Counted from the stretch's first letter, positions 34,734 through 46,505 are shown. The stretch is 64,000 nucleotides of DNA from Aldrovandia affinis (GCA_029706075.1 JAINUG010000018.1:372001-436000), one strand, 5' to 3'. The notes: generated from the sequence alone by a model not told the origin. A program made the numbers and translations.

Positions 34734-36769
34734 GGGGCATTCTACCGAATTAGTTCAAAGTGCGGTCCCACAACAAGAAAAACTATTTAACAAAACAATT
34801 AAGTATTCAGACATAGATATTTACTAAGAATATGTTATGATCTATTTAAACCCAAGGCATTAAATGAGATAGTGATAAGCTAAATTTAATTAAAAAAACA
34901 TCATTTATAGGGTACTTTCTATTGGGAAGTAGTTGTCCCAAACCCTGACCCCTAAATTTAAATGTATGTAAATAACACTTAAAACATTTTTTAGATTTTG
35001 TTCAATGGTGTAATTTCAAAGATCTTTATGATTAAGTTTAAACAGAAGTTGAAAGATTTAGATTTATTGTGGGTTAAATTTTTTAATTAAAAAACTATAC
35101 TAAAAAATCTTGTCCCCGTTTCATGTCACTACCGAAACCCCATAGTTTTAGTCCATTGGCTGAGCCTGGTTTTTAGCCACACCCCTGCATTTTTGACCAG
35201 GCAGTGACACTGCCTCCCTGTCCCTCATGGCTGCATGGTAAGTAGCTAAACCCCATACTTTTGAAATAAATGTGTTCCAAAGTCTGAAAATCGGTGTGTA
35301 ACTTTAAGAATAGTCACCACCGAACACATATTTTCTTCAATTAAGTAAACTTTTGGGGGTTTTATGCAAAATATTATGTTTTTATATGTGTACACCTCTT
35401 CAAAGGCGTGTATGCTAGCCATGTGCTTGCTAGCATTCTTTAGTTATGCTCAAAGTTAGCTAGAATTGTCACTACCGAAACCGTCACTACCGAAACCTAT
35501 GGTAGAGTTTCGGTAGTGACAAAATGTAATGGTAAGTAGTTAAATCCCATCATTTTCAAATAGATGTGTTCCAAAGTCTGAAAATCAGTGTGTAACTTTA
35601 AGAATGTAACACATATTCTCTTCAATAAAGTAAACTTTTTGGGGTTTTATGCAAAATATTATGTTTTCAAAACTGTTTGCTAGCCATGTGCTTGCTAGCA
35701 TTCTTTAGTTATGCTAGCAAAATGGAATGTTCAATCATCTATTTTCAGTATTTCCCTCACCATTGCCTTGGAGGGACCTCCCGTCCATCCTGAAAGACCC
35801 CAAAAGCAAAAAATAGCGGACTTTTAGATCGTTAACATTTTTAGCATAAGTCAATTGAGTTTAACATAGCGAAAATTAGCATCGCGGCTAGCGGAATCTA
35901 TTTGTTACAGACCTTTCAAGGATACATTATTTAGCGTTCAGAAGCCTGACAGCAACAGCATAATATCAATGTTATTTGTCAATGTTTTCTTCTTCTCTTT
36001 TACTGAACCCACTTGGGTAATTATTTTCGATTGATAAGTCATGTTTGTACTTTAAATGGTTATGGATGAACAATTGTTATGTCTTCAAAAATAACATTAT
36101 TTTATTGACCACAAAACATTTGTGTTTGTAATATTCCCAACATAAGGCATGTTATGAGTTAAGATTAAGCAATAAGGTTGAGGGAATATGATACAACCTT
36201 GCAAACAAAATACTGTGGTCACTACCAAAACAGTGCAGTCACTACCGAAACACTGGGTGTTTTGTAAAAAATAAAGTATATTGAGTTATAAACTAAAATG
36301 TTATGATACTGATTGATTAAATGTATGTTCAATTTCATCAATCATTAACTCTGAAATCAATATGATCAGTGTTATGCATTTTACAGAGAAAGATTGCATT
36401 TAGATTTTGATGAATTGTATAAATTGAACTTTGAAATTTGGTAAAAATGTCATTTTTATTGATTTAATTGTGAAAACCTTCAAGAATTAAAAAAAAAAAA
36501 CTCTTTAGAGAAGGGAATTAAACACAATGTTAACAGATTCATATAATACTTTTTTACTATAGTGTATTACTATGTTTCGGTAGTGACAATTTTTGGGAGA
36601 GGAAAAACATTCCAAAAGAGTCTGAAAATACAATATAAAAATTGACGGTACTTTTACTAGATATATGTACTTTAGATATGGTACAATATATATACGGACA
36701 AAGTTTTGGGAATAAAACATACAAAAAATATTTCCAACCTGACTTTGAACCAATTCGGTAGAATGGCCC
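34734..36769. mobile_element. Unclassified inverted-repeat transposon with internal repeated motif
   Basis: The left end GGGGCATTCTACCGAATTAG and the right end, inverted as GGGCCATTCTACCGAATTGG, continue in parallel to TTCAAAGT. The flanks read ATAT on both sides, a possible 4-bp target duplication. Inside are full or near copies of GTCACTACCGAAAC at about 35125, 35313 (variant), 35468, 35483, 36218 (variant) and 36238, with inverted copies at 35507 and 36574. The CTACCGAA core also lies in both terminal repeats. A direct duplication of roughly 295 bases (about 35238 and 35533) adds to the structure. No transposase-like frame is visible; the longest frame is 94 codons (36505-36789, minus) and looks like AT-rich noise. 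Confidence 0.85.
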
Positions 36770-36942
36770 ATATACATTTTTTTAACCAATTTTTTCTGCC
36801 CAATTCAGAATTGATGATTGTGTCTCTCAAGTAACTTCTGTGCCACCCACACCTGAGCACTCATCCACTGTGCCCATCGCGGACGCCTGGTACACCGCTG
36901 GAAGGAGCTGCAGTAACAAGTGGAACCCTAAATCCACTTTAC

Positions 36943-37255
36943 CACCAGACCCGGATTGACCCATTGGGTTAATCACCAGGCCCGGACTGACTCAACGGGC
37001 TTATGCACCAGGCCTGGATCGACCCAACGGGGTTATGCGCCAGGCCCGGACCGACTCAATGGGCTTATCACCAGGCCTGGATCGACCCAACGGGGTTATG
37101 CGCCAGGCCCGGACCGACTCAATGGGCTTATCACCAGGCCTGGATCGACCCAACGGGCTTATGCACCAGGCCCGGACCGACTCAATGGGCTTATGCACCA
37201 GGCCTGGATTGACCCAACGGGCTTACGCACCAGGGCCGGACCGACTCAACAGGCC
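36943..37255. repeat. 31-33-bp minisatellite, about 9-10 copies
   Basis: Alternating variants of CACCAGGCCYGGAYCGACYC followed by AAYGGGSTTATG. Two variant units alternate in pairs (about 63-65 bases), suggesting duplication of a two-unit block. Open frames across it on both strands are repeat artefacts. Confidence 0.92.
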
Positions 37256-37850
37256 CCAGGGCCTGCAGCCCAGTGCCCCAACTCTACGCCAAACTGACAA
37301 TGACTTTACACTGGTTAAGAACAAAAGTCATGCACCTTTTCTGGACTGCTTTTGTCCTTTCAACATACCGTAGTTATCAGCCGTGACCTTTATATACAGT
37401 CTATAATTGTGACACAGAAAAGGTCACGTACCAAGAGCTGTTACTACAGAATTTCCCTCTCTCACAGCTTGCAACCCAAATGTCTCAGCCACCTTGAAAA
37501 TATGTGCGTTGTGCTCTGCACTGAGGAAAGAAATATAAATAATTTATCTTTTGGAAAAGGTTGTGACAAGAGGGAAAAATTCTTAGGACTTCAGGATAGA
37601 GAAAACTACAGTCATTACAGATATTTAAAAACAGGCACAAGTTTCCATGCGTGAAAACAGCCAAAGGTGTTGCGAGGGGCAAACGATGAAAAGAAAATGT
37701 TCATATATTGTAACCAACCATCCAAACTGTCATAAAGTAGCCTTTCTAAAGTGGTTTATTAAATAAACTGAAAGCATGAACAGATCATTTATTTCCACAA
37801 GTAATTGTGAGAATCACAGTCATTCACAAAGCTACTGTAGCTAGCTAGCA
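37256..37850. other. Nothing recognisable
   Basis: Unique sequence, no supported exon. It ends with GCTAGCTAGCA immediately before the duplicated 240-bp segment. Confidence 0.5.
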
Positions 37851-38090
37851 TTTAGCTTGCGAGTTCATAAACATCCCTGCATTGACCCTACACTCGGGTT
37901 ACTTGACTTCCAGTTGACTATGGCCACAGTGAACCATCACTTGGACAATTTCTTCTTAGTAATCAGTTAAGGAATTATTAGTTGCGTTGTACCGTAAATG
38001 TGTGGTGCAACCCAATTCAGTACCGTTTATAAACTATTAATGACTAAGGGGAGGTAGACATAGGGGTTGCGACGACTACTCTGCTTTTTG
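37851..38090 (+). repeat. 240-bp duplicated segment, copy A
   Basis: Begins TTTAGCTTGCGAGTTC and ends TCTGCTTTTTG. It is repeated at 40255-40494 with the same length and only two visible mismatches. This copy is embedded in otherwise unique sequence, so it may be the source. No inverted ends, poly-A tail or target duplication is visible. Confidence 0.93.
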
Positions 38091-39679
38091 TGTTATAGCA
38101 GCAGACTACGAGCCTACTGCCTACTATGTACCAGTAGCAGCAACTACTGCAGTCTGTGTTAGCGCTAACCACTCAAACGTGGCGTTGTGGTCTGATGTGT
38201 GCATCTATTGATATTTGGCATGATGCTGCTCTGTCTGTAAAGTGGGTTTAGGCCTTATGGTAGCACTCACTACCACAGCTGTTTCACAAGACGCTATTCG
38301 TATTACTGTCAGTTTCATAGAGAATAATACAGCAATGCTGGCTATAATACCTGGCGATAAGTATATAGGCCGCCTCCCCCCCACCCCCACCCGTGCCAGC
38401 CTACTGGAGGGACAAAGACTAATGTGGCTGCCCCTGCATACCCCCAGTCTTAGCGGTCTAATGACAAATCCTGAGCTAATAGCTGTGTAGTCTAGCTTAT
38501 GGGGCAACAGCATGCGTTTGTGCTGAGTGACTTTATCAAATGGCCCATTCTGATCTGGAAGCATAATTTAGTATTATAGTCTGTTAGGCAATATAAAAGA
38601 GCCTTGGTATTTCCTATTATGAAACGCAATGGTAAAAAAATATATCTATTGGAGCAATTCCACCTGTCAGGGTAACGTTACTAGGAAGAACATTGCAGTG
38701 AGACATTTCACCTCAAGTCAAGAGGCCTGTGGAGTCAGACACCAGGGTTCACTTCCCACGTCCGGCAAGTAAGCCCTTTGCCCGGCATAATATATTTTGC
38801 ATCAAGTAGTCCAAATTGGCACTGAGATAAAAGACAAAGGCACATTACAGTAATGAACACATTCACTATGTCTGGACAAATGATCCCCCTCTTGGACAGG
38901 GGGTTGACCAACTCAGAATGCACCCGACTGGTTGACCTGAAGACCACATTTTGAATAGCTACCAGGAAACGCAGACCTCCATGAGAAAACTCCCCCGCCA
39001 AAAAATAAAAAAATAAAAAAATAATTCTCAAAACAAAACATTTTGTGTTTTAGCCAAGGAGGAAGTAGTGCTATGCATTCCTTCCCCATCCCAATAACTC
39101 CCACTGCACAAACCAGCATCTATTTGCAGCATTCCCCATGGCTCATCTCTCTGTGTGGCTTTCCTAGCAGAAGACAGGGGCCATATTTCTCCCGGGAAAA
39201 TGGGTCAATAATGGGCTCAGTAAGGCTGCCCTGGCAGGGCGTACAGAGGATAGGCCCCATGGAGACCAGCCTCCACAAACGCCACAGGAATGAGCCCCCT
39301 GGCCATGTTCTGCTTGGCCCAGAAACAGGAGCCATCCGGGGGCCAGGAGCCGGGGCCAGCCACACTGGTGATGGGGCCCTTCCTCAAGGGCTGTTTGATG
39401 CCATGGCAACACCTGCTCCCTAGAAATGCAAACGACACCGTGAGCTCCAGCCTGCTGAAAGCCATACTTGCCATCTACACACAGGTCCCGCAAGCAGACA
39501 AACTCCCTAAGGACCATGACTAGGCATTCAGCGTGGTGAGGGAATAGCGTAACCTTGAATGGGAGTAGCCCCAAAATCTAGACCAAATACTCCTATTTAA
39601 TGTCCTCTTGGACTACAGTAAATTTGTGATCCTTCTTAGGGAGAGGGGGAGAGGGGGAGAGAGAAAAAGAGAGACTTAA
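38091..39679. other. No supported gene
   Basis: Bases 39120-39570 are richer in G and C, with overlapping open frames on both strands (126 codons plus, 136 codons minus). No domain or exon-like splice pairing was recognised. Bases 39000-39023 are a TAAAAAAA-type run. Confidence 0.4.
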
Positions 39680-40254
39680 AGGCGCGTTTCCACCAAAAAT
39701 GACCAGGAACTTTTAGTCACAGGAACTATTTTCAAGGAATTAGAAGGTTCCTTCAATCCATTACGTCTGCGTTTCCACAGGGGTCTAAAGAACTGCAAAG
39801 ATTATGCAAATTAGTCCGCTGACGCGTGCACATTTAGCTTGCAGGCAAAATGCTCCTACCTCGGTGTTGGAAAAAAACCCCATAAACTGTAGGTTTTGTG
39901 TCACGAACACCAGGTACATTTTTTTAACCTAAATATACAGATATTTTCTGGATAAAGGTGAACAGGAAGTGGTGTAGGCTGGTAGGCTGTCCAGCTTTAC
40001 GGGGTCCTGCTTTTAGCCTTCTCGCTTCATGAAAAGTCTGGTTGTTTAAAAGAATGACATTTGGCCTCCCGCGTGGCCCAGTGGTTACAACGTTCGACGC
40101 TGGCCACAGAGACCAGGGTTCATTTCCCCGTCTCGCCAGAGTCGGCTCTGGCCGGGAGCGCCACCAGGGGCGGCAATTGGCTGTCCGCCCCAGGGAGGGG
40201 GAGGGAAGCTGACATGATGTTCGCTGCGCATAAGAGTGGCCCTGTAGTACCGGG

Positions 40255-40494
40255 TTTAGCTTGCGAGTTCATAAACATCCCTGCATTGACCCTACACTCG
40301 GGTTACTTGACTTCCAGTTGACTATGGCCACAGTGAACCATCACTTGGACAATTTCTTCTTAGTAATCAGTTAAGGAATTATTAGTTACGTTGTACCGTA
40401 AATGTGTGGTGCAACCCAATTCAGTACCGTTTATAAACTATTAATGACTAAGGGGAGGTAGACATAGGGGTTGCGACGACTACTCTGCTTCTTG
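40255..40494 (+). repeat. 240-bp duplicated segment, copy B, inside a SINE
   Basis: About 99 % identical to 37851-38090 and sharply bounded by SINE sequence: GTAGTACCGGG on the left and, after a few extra bases, TCGACACTTGGCGAG on the right. The SINE bases expected at the junction (GTTCGG-like) are missing or replaced. The SINE around it is much more diverged from its relatives than the two copies are from each other, so this insertion is recent. Confidence 0.93.
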
Positions 40495-40628
40495 GTACAA
40501 TCGACACTTGGCGAGTGCTGTCTTGAAAGAGGCGCCAGGTCGCCTTCGTCACTACCGGTCGCAGGACTACGGCAGCAAAATCACATTACTGGGGGGAGAT
40601 TGACATAGAAATAGCGGGTCTAATTGAC

Positions 40629-41722
40629 CCTTCGGTAAACCACGCCCCGAAACGCAGACTGGCCAATCACAGCGCAGTATTTGACAGACTCCGACAGAGG
40701 TCCGACAGTTTTTTGCTGCACTCCATTGACTTTGACGGAAAAATTAGAGATTTTCTTCATTTTCGAGCTGTTTTTGTGGATTTTTAGCTAATTATGGTTA
40801 AACGTTGTGCCTGGGGCACTTGTAACAGTGACACTCGTTACCCAGAGAGGTTGGAAGGAGATATACGTTTTTTTTCCTTTACATAACCAAAATCAAATCC
40901 TGAAAAGTGTTAGCCAGCTAAGCTAACGTGGCTACAGTCTGGATATACAGCTCCGGGTTGCAACGTTGGTAAAGTTAGACTAAATGTTAGCTTTGTTATT
41001 CGTGATCCAGCCAGCTTGCTAACGTTAAGATGTTACAGTCAAGCTCTAAAAACCTGTGGGTAACGTTACCTTGATGTCAAAATGTAATACTATTTTTTTC
41101 ATTACTATTTCAGCACTTTGTCAATGGGAAGCCCAGTCCCGAGTACCCAAATCTTGTGGAGGACTGGGCTGACACACTGCTGATATTTTTTGCTTTACAG
41201 AGGTCCAGGGTATGGAGCTACCTGTGGAGCTAACCAGAGTAATGTTGTTACAGCACACTATAGGCTACTAATGTTACGTTAGTTAGCTAATGCTAGCTAA
41301 CTTACTACTGAATGTAACGTTATATAGGCCTACTGCTTTTGCTTTTTAATGATTGTAATAGTGAAGAGACCTACCCAGCTTTACAGGAACAGTGTTGCTC
41401 CTTAATGTCGTTGTCCTCGGTCTCAATCGCCAGGTGATGCGGTGGTTCACTTTTACTCTGATCTGTAGGCTTTCGCTGCTATCTTAATTTTTTTTAAAGT
41501 CATTTTGTTGCTGAGTCAGTGTGATATCTTGAATATAACCTTAAAATGCATATTGTAGACCCTTCTCTGTTTGCTTCTATCTGAAATCGCTTTTTCTATT
41601 TTCCAAAAATTGGACAATATTTCTCCAGGGAGTGCAGTTAGCGACAGTGGGAGCGCCATGCTGGCTCCGAAAGCTTGACAGACTTAGCAACAGTAACTAA
41701 GGGGGGCGTGGTTTAGTGGTTT
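40629..41722 (+). mobile_element. DNA-transposon remnant with THAP-domain exons, inserted in the SINE
   Basis: The left end TTCGGTAAACCACGCCCCG and the right end, inverted as AACCACTAAACCACGCCCCC, are similar. Both lie exactly where the SINE body (CTAATTG..CCAAATTGGG) is interrupted. It contains a THAP-type start exon and a second exon piece. Candidate superfamilies with THAP proteins are P, Kolobok and ISL2EU; I cannot choose between them from this remnant. Confidence 0.7.
40794..41233 (+). pseudogene. THAP-domain protein fragment (two exon pieces)
   Basis: The first piece (40794-40886) starts ATG and encodes MVKRCAWGTCNSD, then YPERLEGDIRFF, before a stop. The Cys-x4-Cys pair and position at the very N-terminus are typical of THAP zinc fingers. 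The second piece (from 41114, after the acceptor TTTCAG) encodes HFVNGKPSPEYPN, matching the His-Phe-x-Gly-x-Pro segment that completes the C2CH finger, then runs to a stop at 41231. The stop in piece 1 and absence of the middle of the domain and of any transposase core show it is broken. THAP domains bind DNA, here presumably the ends of the parent transposon. Confidence 0.75.
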
Positions 41723-42665
41723 TCCCAAATTGGGAAAAATTTGAAACAAAAATTATTAAAATAATGACATTTCGTGACCATGTTTTTGTTGCTAGTTAGC
41801 TAGCCAGCTAACTTGTCACTGATGTCAATAAACATACAATATCAAATATTAGATGTTTATCATTCTTTTTAAGAATAAAATCTTGTCTGGCTAAGGGGGG
41901 TTAGCTAGCTAATGTTAGCTTTTGGCTAGCATTACAATAGTTAGCCTGGCTAGCTAGTTAGCTAGCCTGATCACTTTCTCTCCACGGATATAAACAAAGA
42001 AATAGCATGACATCAGTTAGTGTTATACCATTTAACATGCATCATGTGGGCTGTAACGTTATGTGATTTTTCCAACTGATTTGCTACTGCCGATTTTTTA
42101 AAATGGCGGTTGAAACAGAATGCTGCGAGTCTTTTACCATACTCGACCAATCAGAAATGTTCAGCGCTGCAAGCCCCACCTCCAAAAGTTCCTGTACATC
42201 GAAAAGTACTACCCCTTGACTAGGAACTTTTTGGGGGGTAAATAAGTCCCCCGAGCTACATTTAGACCCTAGTCGTTGCTACTTCCGTTTCCTGATGTGA
42301 AAATAGTTACCATAAAGGTTCCCATTTCCTGGGAAAAGTTCCTGCGGTGGAAACAAGCCTAAAATTCTGTCAGTGAAACATCCATCTGCCTGTCACAGCC
42401 TTAGTGGGTCAGTGCGTAGACATGGAAAAGCAACATCTCCACATTTTTACTTAATACCACTGCATACAAATGTATATTAATTTATAAATTATCGTCTACT
42501 GCTGTTATCATTGTATCATACATTCACATTACCCTGCTTTGGCAATGGTGTAGAATGTGAAGTCATGCAAGTAAAGTGCAATTTGAATTATTGCTTATAA
42601 GACTGCCTGTGAGGGGGGGGAGAGAGAGAGAGGAGGGGACAGAGAGTGAAAGCCAGGGGTGCGGT

Positions 42666-43576
<911 letters not shown>

Positions 43577-43589
43577 TTTAGCAAACATT

Positions 43590-43876
43590 ATTTTTTTTTT
43601 TTTTTTAAGAATTTGTTTCTGATTTTATCCCAGTTTCTCCCAATTTAGTAGCCAATTAAACCCTCTATTTTTCATGTCAATCCCCTCTCATATTGTGAGT
43701 TCGCTGCCGTAGCCCTGCGACCGGTAGTGACAAAGTCCCTGGGGCGGACAGCCAATTGCGGCCCCCCTAGTGGCACTCCCAGCCAGAGGCGACTCTGGCA
43801 CGGCCGGTGGAATCGAACCCCGTTCGCAGTGGCCAGCGTCGAACGCTGTAACTGCTAGACCACCCGGGAGGTCCCT
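43590..43876 (-). mobile_element. tRNA-derived SINE with 13-bp target duplication
   Basis: The direct repeat TTTAGCAAACATT flanks it exactly (43577-43589 and 43877-43889). On the minus strand the head reads GGTGGTCTAGCAGTTACAGC, with a B box GGGGTTCGATTCC. The A-rich tail corresponds to the T run at 43591-43607. About 100 bases of the body are missing between CCGGTAGTGAC and CCTGGGGCGGACAGCC compared with 56103-56498. The head resembles tRNA-Glu. Confidence 0.92.
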
Positions 43877-44079
43877 TTTAGCAAACATTTTTATTTTGTT
43901 AAATCAAATAACTGATATTGTGATTCAAAGGTGGAACACATAAAAGGCTCCATACCCACCTCCCCAAGGACGAGTATCATCTCCACTGCATACATACATA
44001 CACATATACATACATAAATACATGGAATTCCTTCATTCCCTCCCTCCTCGCCTCTCCACTCTCTGATGTGTAGTGAGTT

Positions 44080-44226
44080 TGTACTGGCGCACTATGGCTG
44101 CTGTCGCGTTCACCCAGGTGGGTGCTACACATTGGTGGTGGTTGAGGAGAGTTGTCCCCATCATTGTAAAGCGGTTTGGGTTCCTTGAAAAGCAGTATAT
44201 AAATCCAATGTTCAATTCAGTTCAAT
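44080..44226 (+). mobile_element. LINE or SINE 3' end, L2-like
   Basis: GTGGGTGCTACACATTGGTG and then TGTAAAGCGGTTTGGGTTCC and AGCAGTATATAAATCCAATG resemble the 3' end of L2-type LINEs widespread in fish. Only the tail is present; no reverse-transcriptase frame. Confidence 0.65.
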
Positions 44227-44434
44227 AAGTGCTCCATTGTGAAATATGCTGACAACACAATAGTAATTGGACAGATATCATGGGAGGATGAAAGCCATTA
44301 TGGACACCAAGTAGCCTGGTAAATGTTAACACAAAGGAAAGTCAATCAAAGGCACATCGACACTATGACTTCCTGCGGAGGCTCAGGCTCAAGACCATTG
44401 CAACTGATGAAAACCACCCCTTGCACAATAATAC

Positions 44435-44620
44435 AATACAATCATTTAGCAGACGCTTTTATCCAAAGCGACTTACAGAAAGTGCATTCAGCTCAAGTCG
44501 ATGAACAACCACTTGATGCTACAAAGCACATCATTCTTCAAGTAAACAGGATAAACAACACAAGTGCTAATTACAAGGAAATTAACAATAAGAGTAACAA
44601 GTATTATGAATTTGTTTAAC
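44435..44620 (-). mobile_element. Interspersed repeat with L2-like tail
   Basis: CATTTAGCAGACGCTTTTAT then CCAAAGCGACTTACAG is a very common teleost repeat segment; on the minus strand it forms the 3' tail. The same segment, less complete, occurs in plus orientation at about 46355-46392 and 48040-48060. Confidence 0.7.
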
Positions 44621-45114
44621 GTTTTAGATTTTTTTATATAGCAATAGGTAAGGTCCAAGGTTCAGCCTTTTCAGCCTGCGGCAGAAGTTGTGACCAGGAT
44701 GGGCGGAGCACCCAGGACGGATTGCTTCAGCATGCTTTTTCTTCCCAGTGTTATAACCTGACATAAAACATGTTTTAAGGTCTCAGAAAAATTGTTGTTT
44801 TATTATTGATCTTATAATCTTATTCTTTTTTCTTTTATTCTGTTTTATAGTTAAGGTGTTCTTACTTACTGTTCTGTACTCAACATGTTATTTGTACCAG
44901 GGATGTGGCACCAACTAACACAAAATTTCGTGTTTTTTAATTGTGACTAATCAATAAATGTATTGAATCTATCCACTCCACTCATCAGGGTACAGCCAGT
45001 CCCTGATGTGATCTGGCCACGTAAGGTCCTATAGGATCATAAGCCCCATGGGACAACACCACCCTTTCTTCCAAATGGTTGTGGGCTGGAATTAGATGGG
45101 AAAGCTGATCCTGG

Positions 45115-45515
45115 ATCAGTTATTTGGGGGGGGGGGGTCCTCGTGAAACAGGTGGGGTGTAAAGTAGGGTGTGTGCAGAGTGCACAACAATCTGTGTGCG
45201 CCTCCCGGGTGCTCTGGCACAGCGGGGGCCATGACTGCCAGACTGGAGAGAGAACAAAAGAGACGGCAGGAACAGACGAGAGAAGAGGGGGAAGGGAGAG
45301 GAGAAGAGAGGGGGGTGGGCAACGCTCTAATGCCGCGCCTCCGACCGCTGTTCTTACGCGTTTCACGCCTGCTTGGCGCAGCTCCAGCCTCCCCTCGTCC
45401 CTCCGGTGCGGGAGTTTGGTGGAGCGCCAGCGAGCGAGAGGAATTGACACTCCTGCGTTTAGCCAACCGCCCAGACACTTTTCTGCCTTCGACTCAGAGC
45501 CACACTTCAAATGAT
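45115..45515 (-). promoter_or_regulatory. GC- and CpG-rich block, possible distal promoter or first exon
   Basis: Bases 45320-45485 hold roughly 18 CpG pairs by eye, unusual outside the block at 20 kb. On the minus strand it passes into CGC followed by GTAAGA (45357 downward), a good donor site, so 45358 to about 45510 could be a non-coding first exon. It could serve ldlrad4 from 25 kb upstream or another transcript. Open frames on both strands (up to 157 codons) are not supported as protein. Confidence 0.35.
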
Positions 45516-45759
45516 CCTCTTCAAAGGGCTCTTGTTTGTGTCTCGTAATCCAATTTTATTTCAGTCGCACTACTGTGTGCCGCTCACAGCAACATGCTTT
45601 GCAAGGGCTGGCAGCAGAACCCTGGTACCATCGCTGGTCATCCCCGTCTCAGCACAGCGCCAAACTGACTAGCATCTCAGACCTAGGGCTGCCATCCATG
45701 GAAACATTGTGGTCACCATGCCAGATACAAAGACACAAATCTTTGTTTAAAACATACAT

Positions 45760-45921
45760 ATACAGGTAATATGCCAAAATAAATAAAACACCAGAAGTGT
45801 TGGGCCACCACGAGCCACCAGAACAGCTTCAATGCACCTGGGCATAGATACTACAAGTGTCTGTAACACTATTGGATGCAGCACCATTATTCCATGAGAA
45901 ATTCCATAATTTGGAATCTCT
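45760..45921 (-). mobile_element. Tc1-like end fragment (family B), copy 3
   Basis: CAGGTAATATGCCAAAATAA then GAGCCACCAGAACAGCTTCA matches the left ends of 6430-6958 and 22216-22735. It stops abruptly after about 160 bases at SINE-like sequence. Confidence 0.75.
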
Positions 45922-45929
45922 ACGGGACA

Positions 45930-46120
45930 AGCTACTCTCTGAACCCAGTGATGATTCGCCCCGTTCGAGACAGAACTCACTGACCCGACCCCCTTTCTGG
46001 AGACACCCTTACGTGCTTCGTGCCGACAGCTTTCTCCCTCCCTCAGGAGCGGACAGCCAAATGCCGCACCCAATCAGGGTTAATGGCCAGGGCCGGTCTG
46101 AATCATCACCCCACTACCAC
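45930..46120 (-). mobile_element. SINE body fragment
   Basis: The inverse reading contains GCGGCATTTGGCTGTCCGCT and CAGAAAGGGGGTCGGG-like sequence matching the body of the SINE at 34003-34375. The tRNA-like head is not attached directly. Confidence 0.6.
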
Positions 46121-46319
46121 TGAATTCTGTACATCTAGCCAATTGTCATAACCACTGCCTACTTTAATACTTTTTGTATATGTATCCCTGCTTACTCCTC
46201 ATTTAATAATACATTTAAAAAGTGATTAACCTTTTCCTTCCCAGTGTTACAGGTATGGTATGCAGCTGCCTACAACAATGTCTATCGCTGTATTACTGCA
46301 CTGATCTCTTACGCGAACT

Positions 46320-46505
46320 ATGATTGTTCCTACCATGTATTAATGCACATATTGTAAGTTGCTCTGGATAAGAGCGTCTGCTAAATGCTTAAAATGTGAA
46401 CGTAAAATGTGATAGACGGGTTTCAAACCGTACCTGATAGGCAGCGCACACTCGTTCAGGTGGAACCGGGTGCGTTAAACCGCTACACTATCCACCAGCC
46501 CAATT
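46320..46505. mobile_element. L2-like tail and adjacent tRNA-like SINE head
   Basis: TTGCTCTGGATAAGAGCGTC then TGCTAAATGCTTAAAATG (46352-46395) is the usual fish SINE/LINE tail. Next to it, on the minus strand, 46415-46505 reads GATAGTGTAGCGGTTTAACG and ends GGTTTGAAACCC, with A- and B-box-like segments. The two pieces face each other and probably come from different insertions. Confidence 0.6.

Larger units (their letters stand above)
40063..41762 (+). mobile_element. tRNA-derived SINE split by two insertions
   Basis: The head GGCCTCCCGCGTGGCCCAGT contains an A box (TGGCCCAGTGG), and GGGTTCATTTCC serves as the B box. The direct repeat AATGACATTT lies at 40053-40062 and again at 41763-41772, a 10-bp target duplication that fixes both ends. 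SINE sequence occupies 40063-40254, about 40495-40628 and about 41723-41762, together roughly 370 bases, the same as the uninterrupted copy at 56103-56498. Confidence 0.9.
39680..42360. mobile_element. Outer inverted-repeat DNA element containing nested insertions
   Basis: The left end AGGCGCGTTTCCACC followed by AGGAACTTTT and the right end, inverted as AGGCTTGTTTCCACCGCAGG followed by AACTTTT, form terminal inverted repeats of about 50-60 bases with gaps. After removing the nested SINE and its insertions about 1 kb of element remains. It includes many GCTAGC/TTAGCTAG and AACGTTA motifs common in fish repeats. No transposase was seen, and target duplication is not clear (left CTTA, right AAAA). 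Confidence 0.7.

Noticed and set aside
39043-39574. 126- and 136-codon overlapping frames on opposite strands
   Set aside because: No domain, no paired splice sites and no reason to prefer either strand.
45037-45548. 157-, 125- and 123-codon overlapping frames
   Set aside because: They lie in a GC-rich block with frames open on both strands and no recognisable domain; the block is kept only as a possible regulatory region.
46415-46505. Possible tRNA gene
   Set aside because: A- and B-box-like segments are present but the cloverleaf cannot be closed and it sits next to SINE tail sequence, so it is a SINE head.
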